Shown here: positions 58,591 through 64,000 of the stretch, one piece after another | How the letters are laid out: every line of letters starts with the position of its first letter | Position numbering within the stretch: the first letter of the stretch is position 1 | NCBI GenBank assembly: GCA_029204045.2 | Contig: CM055071.1 | Coordinates: 24,103,693 to 24,167,692, forward strand | Direction of reading: 5' to 3' | Length of the DNA: 64,000 bases | Source of the DNA: Tillandsia leiboldiana | Taxonomy: Eukaryota; Streptophyta; Magnoliopsida; Poales; Bromeliaceae | Translations under genes and position numbers: made by a program | The notes under the pieces: generated by a model | What the model saw: the letters and a program-made list of their open reading frames with translations, nothing else | Told to the model about the DNA's origin: nothing | Databases searched by the model: none

Positions 58591-60009
58591 CGATCCGAGC
58601 TTCCTTCTTTTCCCTTTTTCCGGCATTTCCGAGCCTCCTCTCGCCATGGCGTCTTCAGCAAAGATGAACCCCGAGCTATGCTACATCCATCTGCAAAGTT
58701 TTGAGATTTTTGATGGCACGCTTATCGAGGTTCCCATTTTTACGGCGCGGCGCGACGCTCGTCCATTTGGGTTCCCCTTCGTCGCGTTTCGGTGCACGAG
58801 CTCCCCCGGCCTACTCCGACCACATTTTCGAGCGATTTCTTCGCCTCTGGATCCGCGACGGACAGATCTACGATCTAGGTATTTTCAGCTTTCCCTCATT
58901 TCATGGTTTTCGAGGTGTTTGTTCGAGCTCACTGTGACCCCATTTCTGTGATGGAGATTTGGACAGCGGCATGGTTTTTCGGCGATATCTCCGCAACCGG
59001 GCATCGTATGGCGACGTGCTTATACACTTTTTTTATCTACTCGACGCGAGGATTGTCACAATATTTTTATTGGATTTTTCTAAGGCTTGCCTGAAGGTAT
59101 ATTTTTCGCCCTTTATCTGTGCAAGGAAATACAGATGTGTGGTTGTATGTTTGTGAGCGCCCTGTATTGTGGAATTTGTAACTCGGCCTACGGGGCTCAG
59201 AATTTGACGTGAAGGTACTCGTTTCGAAGGGATCGACGCGAGGAACGCGACAGTAATTTTGTTGGATTTTTCAGAATCCGTTCTGCAGGGGTGTTTACAA
59301 GTGTTGCTGGACCCGATGGATCCGTAGGCTTTGATTTCGAGGTACTCTTAGTTGTTTGGAGCCAAGGCGTTCGCGACATGTACCGAGGGTGCAATTTTGG
59401 TAGATTTTGGATCGTGAGCGTCTGCACACTTCACCGACTTCAGGTTTGCCTTGGTTTAAGCACTTCAGGTGGGTAAACTTAGTAATGGTAACTGTTTAAG
59501 GGTTATATGCATATTATGCCTTATGGGAGGTGTAGTAGTGGATGTTCATGTATGGTTTGGATAAGTGCACTTGTGGGGATGACACCCCTCTATGACTGAT
59601 AGCGGGCGTATTTGATGTACAACCGGTATGAGCGAGAGGTAAGCAAGGAATAGCCTACTTGGGGAAGTGTGGCATACCATAGTAGGAATATTTTAGCGTG
59701 CTTTGCTAATATATGTTTCACCCACTTCTATCATTTCTGAGGACAAAAGCATGCTTGTATGGTCATGTAGTTAGGCCATCTTTTACTGCTGCACTACTTA
59801 TTGGAACTTGACTTAGGAGAAACCATGCTTTTCCTTTTCTCCTTCTTTGTTAGTCAGGTGGTCAGCGCTGCTCGAGTTCGAGCAGGGGTCTGGGTAGTGT
59901 AGTAGGGACTTGGTGTCTGGGACAGGTTGGATTAGTTGTGGGGCATTGCGGCAACCGTGGATATTGGGCGGTTGACCGGATATTTATTTATGCACTGGAT
60001 TGGGTATCT

Positions 60010-60165
60010 GATTTCTCTAGTGGACAGAGTTTCCCACTATTGAGTACTTTTGCATCTGATTGAGGACCGAGGCTTTCCTTAGTGGATGGAGTTTTCCACT
60101 TATCGTTATTTGCATCCGATTGAGGGCGGGTCTTTCTTTAGTGGACAGAGTTTTCCACTTTGATC
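60010..60165. repeat. Three diverged ~62-bp repeats in the GyE LTR
   Basis: GCATC-GATTGAGG, then TTAGTGGA-GGAGTTTTCCACTT and similar, recurs three times. The matching part of GyC (24670-24720) has one copy, so the expansion is specific to GyE. Confidence 0.65.
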
Positions 60166-61401
60166 ATAGTCATGATCTAGTCCAGCTATTTAGAGATACT
60201 TGCGATATTGATGACAGAGATACTTTACTCGTGTGGGTCACTCCCCTCGAGTGCCACTCCGGAGTAGGCTTTAGACCGTGTTGGGTTCCGGTCAGACCGT
60301 GTTTGGTTTCGGTCATTTGGACAGTGGAGATACTGAGTTCGTGAGATTGATGACAGAGCAGGCAGTACCGAGTTTTATACCGGTTCATTTGATTGGGTTT
60401 ATTTCGGTCAGATACTTTTATTGTTGCACTCGTGTCAGGGGGACCGAGTGGAGTCTAGTAGCCGTGTTTAGAACAGTGCTAGTGTGTGTGGGAACCGTCT
60501 GGGGATCGACGGTTGTCCCAAGGTCATTGTTGTGGTTGACCGTTGTGCGAGAGGCTTAGTGATCTTGAGTTTATCCGTTCTGAGAGAGAGCGTGGATTTT
60601 GACTATAGCCTACATGAGCCACTACTCGATAGCGAGTTAGTCCGTTTGGACGCCCTACGTAATTCCTGCCCGTCATCGGGAGGTGGTCGTAGGTGGGGCG
60701 CAGGTTTGACTGGACCAGATGTGGCAGTCAACTCGATTGGGTCGATTGTGCACTTCATGTGCTAGTGGTTGCATACCATTCTTTGATTCTCCTCTCTTGA
60801 GCATTTAGATGGAGGCTTGGTAGCCGTTAGGTGACATCAGCGTTCTGTTCAGTTCCCACTTCTTTGGGTATTTTTATGTCTCTTGAGGTCTTGGTGGGCA
60901 AACCGTCGGGTCTAGCGGTGGTACCCACTGAGAACTCCCTTTTTGGTGTAGTTCTCACACCCTTTGGGGGTTTTCCCCCTTCTTTTTTCTTCCTCTCCTT
61001 TGTTTTGCAGAGTCTTAGCAGGTGTTGTTGATTCTGCGGTTGTTGATCGAGGCGAGGGAGTCGCGAGCTAGATCCCTACCCGTCGTTGGAGAGTAGCGGT
61101 ACCCCTTCTGAGAAGATCGTCTGTAGATTAGCTATTTTACTTTCCTCTTTTGAGAGACTGATGTAGTGAGGATTTTATTTGTATTGAGAGCCTGTACACT
61201 GATGTATTTATTGGAGATACCTCCCTGTTGAGCTTTGAGTGTTGTATCTGAGGATATTGTACGATTATCATTTTTGGGAGGTGGACATTCTTGTATTATT
61301 TTTTAGTTGTACAGTGATTGATTTTAGTCTTACAGCAGATTTTTATTTATAGCTCTGATATCTGTTAGCTGTAGTACTTTTCTTGCAGGTAGGACGCTTC
61401 G

Positions 61402-61421
61402 CTTATGCAAGTTGGCATAGG
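61402..61421 (+). promoter_or_regulatory. U5 hairpin H1, GyE
   Basis: CTTATGC, loop AAGTTG, GCATAGG: seven pairs with one T-G wobble. GyB has CCTATGC/GCATAGG, so the difference is pairing-neutral. Confidence 0.6.
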
Positions 61422-61481
61422 TGGCGGATCTGTTGGCGAGCCCGGGTCACAGTTTCGACCCCGGGGCGTGACAAATTATAG

Positions 61482-61493
61482 TGGTATCAGAGC
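61482..61493 (+). promoter_or_regulatory. GyE primer-binding site
   Basis: TGGTATCAGAGC, eight bases after the LTR end. Confidence 0.92.
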
Positions 61494-61653
61494 CTAGGTT
61501 GTAGGTCATGGTGGAGTTAGAAACCCTAGGCTTATGGTTTGACCCTTGGTTGACTTCGTGAGAGTCGTGATTTTTAGCGAGAGTCCTGATTGAGTTTTAT
61601 ACCTCTCCTAAGGGACGGGAAGAGAGATTGGCATGTTTATTCTCCTAAGTGAT

Positions 61654-61675
61654 TATGTTGGTTGCAGACAACGTA
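61654..61675 (+). promoter_or_regulatory. Leader hairpin H3, GyE
   Basis: TATGTTG and CAACGTA pair over 7 bp with one T-G wobble. The loop is GTTGCAGA, which reduces the palindrome to TGCA. It is 172 bases after the PBS start. Confidence 0.5.
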
Positions 61676-62269
61676 ATGCTGTGGAACGGGTAACATGCTT
61701 TAGACTTTCGCTGGATTGGGTCGAGCGCTGTTTTGTGTTGTTTTGTGGTTTCGTCGTGGCGAGCGGTGTCTCCCCGACGCTGGGTTTTGACCTGTGTGCA
61801 TCCTGTCATAGCAGTTGAGCTTGAGCAGTTGGTTTTGGGCCGGATACCCGGATAGAGGTCAGAGAACTCCGGACCCAGATGACAGGATTGTCAGAGGCTT
61901 ATCAGCGACAGAGTGAGCAGCTGGTATTGGTGACACAGTTATCGGAGCACTGAGTAGCCCCCTCTGTGCCAATGTTCAGTGTCGAGGCACCGAGGCAGGG
62001 TGGATAGTTGACGGCAGAGGAGCTGTGGGACATGATCGATCTATTGAGCCAGATTTGGCAGATGATCCACCCCGACTCGTAAGATTGAGTTTGGAGCCTT
62101 TGGAGGCAGAGTCGTGGTTGGTAGTGATGGAGTGATCAATTGAGAGCCTCCCTGTGCTGGAGAGTTTTTGGCAGTTGTTGAACTGCGCGCTCCAGGTTCG
62201 AGGGACGAGGCACATAGGATATGTGGCTGGGAGTGGATTGCGCCAGGATACCTTTCAGTTCATTCAGTC
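61676..62269 (+). pseudogene. GyE gag remnant
   Basis: Sequence parallel to the GyC gag region (GAGCCAG, GGCAGAT, CGTGGTTGGTAG; GAACTGCGCGCTC) without a usable frame. It ends where Co2 begins at TGTTACGG. Confidence 0.6.
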
Positions 62270-62494
62270 TGTTACGGAATTTGAGTTGGCGTAGTTTCGT
62301 GAAAGTTTCAAGTCCTGAAGATTGAAGGTGAAGAAAGTTGGATCATTTAACTCAATCTCAAGAAAGAAGAATTCAAAAGGATCAGGTATGTTTAACTAAA
62401 GAATTTGTGTGATCCGAATACTTCTTGTAGTGTAGAAACACTTGGAAGAATCTTTCATTGCATAAAAATCAAAAACTGGACTTGGGACATGTTC

Positions 62495-62785
62495 AGGATC
62501 CGGATCAGGCTGTTCGATCCGGATCCCGAAGGTGGTTCGTTCATACATCGTCGCAATCCGGATCGTAGTCTCTTGATCCGGATCCCGAACGTTGAGTTTA
62601 CCATCTACCTTGAACGATCCGGATCTTGCTTCGCAATTCGGATCCCGAACGTTGATGTTTGGTGAACTGTATGAACGATCCGGATCGTAGTCACATGATC
62701 CGGATCCCGAACCTTCGTTTTTCTGGAATTGGCTATTTCGTTATGACGATCCGGATCTCAGTTATCACGATCCGGATCGCCGTCC
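62495..62785. repeat. Array of GATCCGGATC palindromes upstream of the Co2 TATA box
   Basis: Pairs of GATCCGGATC (or one-base variants) about 20 bp apart, the second usually followed by CCGAA, recur every 55-65 bp, five times. Co1 has AGTCCGGAC variants in the same position. Likely binding sites of a dimeric activator. Confidence 0.7.
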
Positions 62786-62843
62786 GTAAAATTCCAGAAA
62801 TGGCAGGTTTTTGATTCTTATCTCCTTTCTAGGGTTTCTAACC

Positions 62844-62851
62844 TATAAATA
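62844..62851 (+). promoter_or_regulatory. TATA box of Co2
   Basis: TATAAATA followed by GACCCTA, 60 bp after the motif array. Confidence 0.78.
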
Positions 62852-63129
62852 GACCCTATGTCTTTCTTTCTAGGGTCAATCCACATAGCCGTCATTTTCA
62901 TATATCATCTTATACGGCTATAGATCCACATATAGAGAAGAAAGGAAATCATTAGAGAATACTCTATGTTTCTTCATCTATATTGATTAGTTTGATTCTA
63001 GGTTTTCATACTCACATCTTGAGTTGAATCAAACTAATGAATACTTAGATGGTATTTCCGATCTATCTTTGATCTAAGTATTCGGCGGATCATCACCACC
63101 CAAAAACAACGATTACCCCAAAATCGGCG

Positions 63130-63305
63130 CGTGGATTCGCGTGTCCTTGTGGATTCAAGGTTCAATCGCTCTCGTGGATTCGGAGCGAGGCACGTTCGTG
63201 GATTCGAAGGGTGCTATTGGGTGAAGACCGTGGATTCGGTCGGACGTCGTGGATTCGACGTTGGACGCCGTGGATTCGGCGTTGGGCGCAGATCGTGGAT
63301 TCGAG
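63130..63305. repeat. GTGGATTCG repeats in copia R/U5
   Basis: GTGGATTCG occurs at irregular 18-30 bp steps, often as CGTCGTGGATTCGACGTTG or GGCGTTG. Co1 (14764-14935), the first copia LTR (3755-3925) and the minus-strand solo LTR (55150-55260) share it. It lies downstream of the TATA box and would be in the RNA. Confidence 0.7.
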
Positions 63306-63607
63306 AAGCGTCTGGAGCGAGCGGAGAAGATCCTCTAGGAGCGTATGGAAAAGGTTGAGTCGTAAGTGTGTACGGTAAATCACCTTGTACGTGTTTTAAT
63401 TCTAGTGGATTTCTGCCGTGTTATCGGTCCCGTGGTTTTTTACTCCGGTGATGGAGTTTTCCACGTAAAAATCTTGCGAGTTATTTTCATTTCCGCATTG
63501 GGTTTTTTATCGCAACGATTTTTGAGTGTTTATACGTTTACACCTATTCACCCCCCTCTAGGTGTTTCTTCCCCTATTTAGATCCGTATTATTTACGACC
63601 CAACAAG

Positions 63608-63618
63608 TGGTATCAGAG
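63608..63618 (+). promoter_or_regulatory. Co2 primer-binding site
   Basis: TGGTATCAGAG followed by A where Co1 has C. The match to Met-tRNA is one base shorter. Confidence 0.85.
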
Positions 63619-63638
63619 AGGGAATAGGGTTGTGAACA

Positions 63639-64000
63639 ATGGTTGAAGGTGGAAACATCAATCGACCCCCTTTCTTTGATGGAACAAATTATGCGTACTG
63701 GAAAGTACGGATGAAAGCCTTTTTATCTTCCATCGACGAAAGGGTGTGGCATTCTATTGAATCAGGATGGACTAATCCAACTGAACTTATCTCTGATGTT
63801 CACACCTTAAAACCTAGGTCGAAATGGACCAAGGAAGAGTTTGAGTTATCTTCTTACAATGGTAAGGGAATTAATGCTATTTTTAATGCCTTATCTCAAA
63901 CTGAATTCTCTCGCGTCTCGGCATGTGAGACTGCGAAAGAAATCTGGGATGTTCTCCAGGTTACACATGAGGGAACTAACCTCGTGAAGATTCAGAAACT
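63639..64000 (+). CDS. gag: Copia Gag of Co2, N-terminal 120 residues, runs off the window
   Basis: The ATG at 63639 begins MVEGGNINRPPFFDGTNYAY as in Co1, and the frame is open to the window end. It covers the N-terminal gag domain (YWKVRMKAFLSSIDERVWHS) and the start of the UBN2-type region (SACETAKEIWDVLQVTHEGT). No stop is seen. Compared with Co1 the protein differs at roughly one residue in six, so the two copies are not recent sisters. Whether the rest is intact cannot be seen here. Confidence 0.88.
   Translation, partial: MVEGGNINRPPFFDGTNYAYWKVRMKAFLSSIDERVWHSIESGWTNPTELISDVHTLKPRSKWTKEEFELSSYNGKGINAIFNALSQTEFSRVSACETAKEIWDVLQVTHEGTNLVKIQK

Larger units (their letters stand above)
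57080..61473 (+). mobile_element. GyE 5' LTR (about 3.8 kb without Cassandra)
   Basis: It starts TGTGAAGACCCG and ends GGGGCGTGACA. The GC-rich block at 57460-57880 has CACGTGGCGG and CACGTGTCG boxes, followed by a TATA box at 58583, a CACTCG/CGAGTG hairpin at 60426-60450, a pyrimidine tract with TTTTGCAG at 61010, and H1 at 61402-61421. The Cassandra insertion sits in a two-copy repeat of GGGGAGATTCGGGCTGCTA. Confidence 0.85.
57080..62269 (+). mobile_element. GyE: plus-strand chromovirus, 5' part only
   Basis: 5' LTR, PBS, leader and gag remnant, then cut by copia Co2. It is related to GyC and GyB in the 3' half of the LTR and in the leader. No protein is encoded intact. The 3' LTR must lie beyond the window if it exists. 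Confidence 0.82.
62270..63605 (+). mobile_element. Co2 5' LTR (1336 bp)
   Basis: It starts TGTTACGG and ends CCCAACA. It carries the GATCCGGATC array (62495-62785), a TATA box at 62844, and the GTGGATTCG units (63130-63305). This is the most complete copia LTR of the window and defines the family ends. Confidence 0.88.
62270..64000 (+). mobile_element. Co2: second copia element, continuing past the window
   Basis: LTR, PBS and gag in order, inserted in the GyE gag remnant. It is related to Co1 but clearly diverged in the LTR array and gag. Confidence 0.9.

Noticed and set aside
61482..61493. tRNA genes at the TGGTATCAGAGC sites
   Set aside because: These are 12-base primer-binding sites next to LTR ends; there is no cloverleaf around them.

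Overview
This window is a nest of LTR retrotransposons from a flowering-plant nuclear genome. I see no host gene, tRNA, complete rRNA gene, CRISPR array or prokaryotic feature. The plant assignment rests on long-LTR Ty3/gypsy chromoviruses with a chromodomain after the integrase, Ty1/copia elements primed by initiator Met-tRNA, and two Cassandra-type miniature retrotransposons whose LTRs carry a 5S rRNA-like sequence. I cannot name the species.

Layout. 1-15228: an ~11.0 kb segment duplicated in tandem (the window opens inside the first copy) carries chromovirus GyA (LTRs of ~3.1 kb, degenerate gag-pol) and a copia LTR. GyA has lost its 5' U3 and TATA box, its primer-binding site and its reverse-transcriptase core. 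13945-16900: copia element Co1 (LTR, PBS, gag with one in-frame stop). Its gag is split by a 35 kb block and resumes at 51908-52242. 16901-51907: the inserted block, made of a Cassandra solo LTR and chromovirus GyB on the minus strand; GyB's reverse transcriptase is itself interrupted by chromovirus GyC on the plus strand. GyC and part of GyB appear twice, on either side of a 100-N gap (35042-35141); this looks like two overlapping contigs that were not merged. 52243-56590: chromovirus GyG on the minus strand, with a GC-rich minisatellite and a copia solo LTR inside its LTR. 56591-57079: a GyA-like LTR fragment (minus). 57080-62269: chromovirus GyE (plus), with a perfect 576 bp Cassandra in its LTR. 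62270-64000: a second copia element, Co2, with gag running off the window.

Nesting order, inferred from interruptions: Co1 is older than GyB, which is older than GyC; Co1 is also older than GyG. GyG is older than its copia solo LTR and than the GyA-like LTR, which is older than GyE, which is older than the Cassandra and Co2.

The most unusual signal is not a gene. At the 3' end of the LTR and in the leader, the chromovirus families keep hairpins at fixed positions although the sequence changes. One hairpin about 70 bp from the LTR end has different paired bases in nearly every family, with several wobble-preserving changes. A second lies against the LTR end. A third, about 170 bp after the primer-binding site, has a self-complementary CTGCAG loop like a retroviral dimerisation signal. 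These are kept even in copies whose coding regions are ruined. All function statements are inferences from motifs read by eye; no alignment or database search was run.
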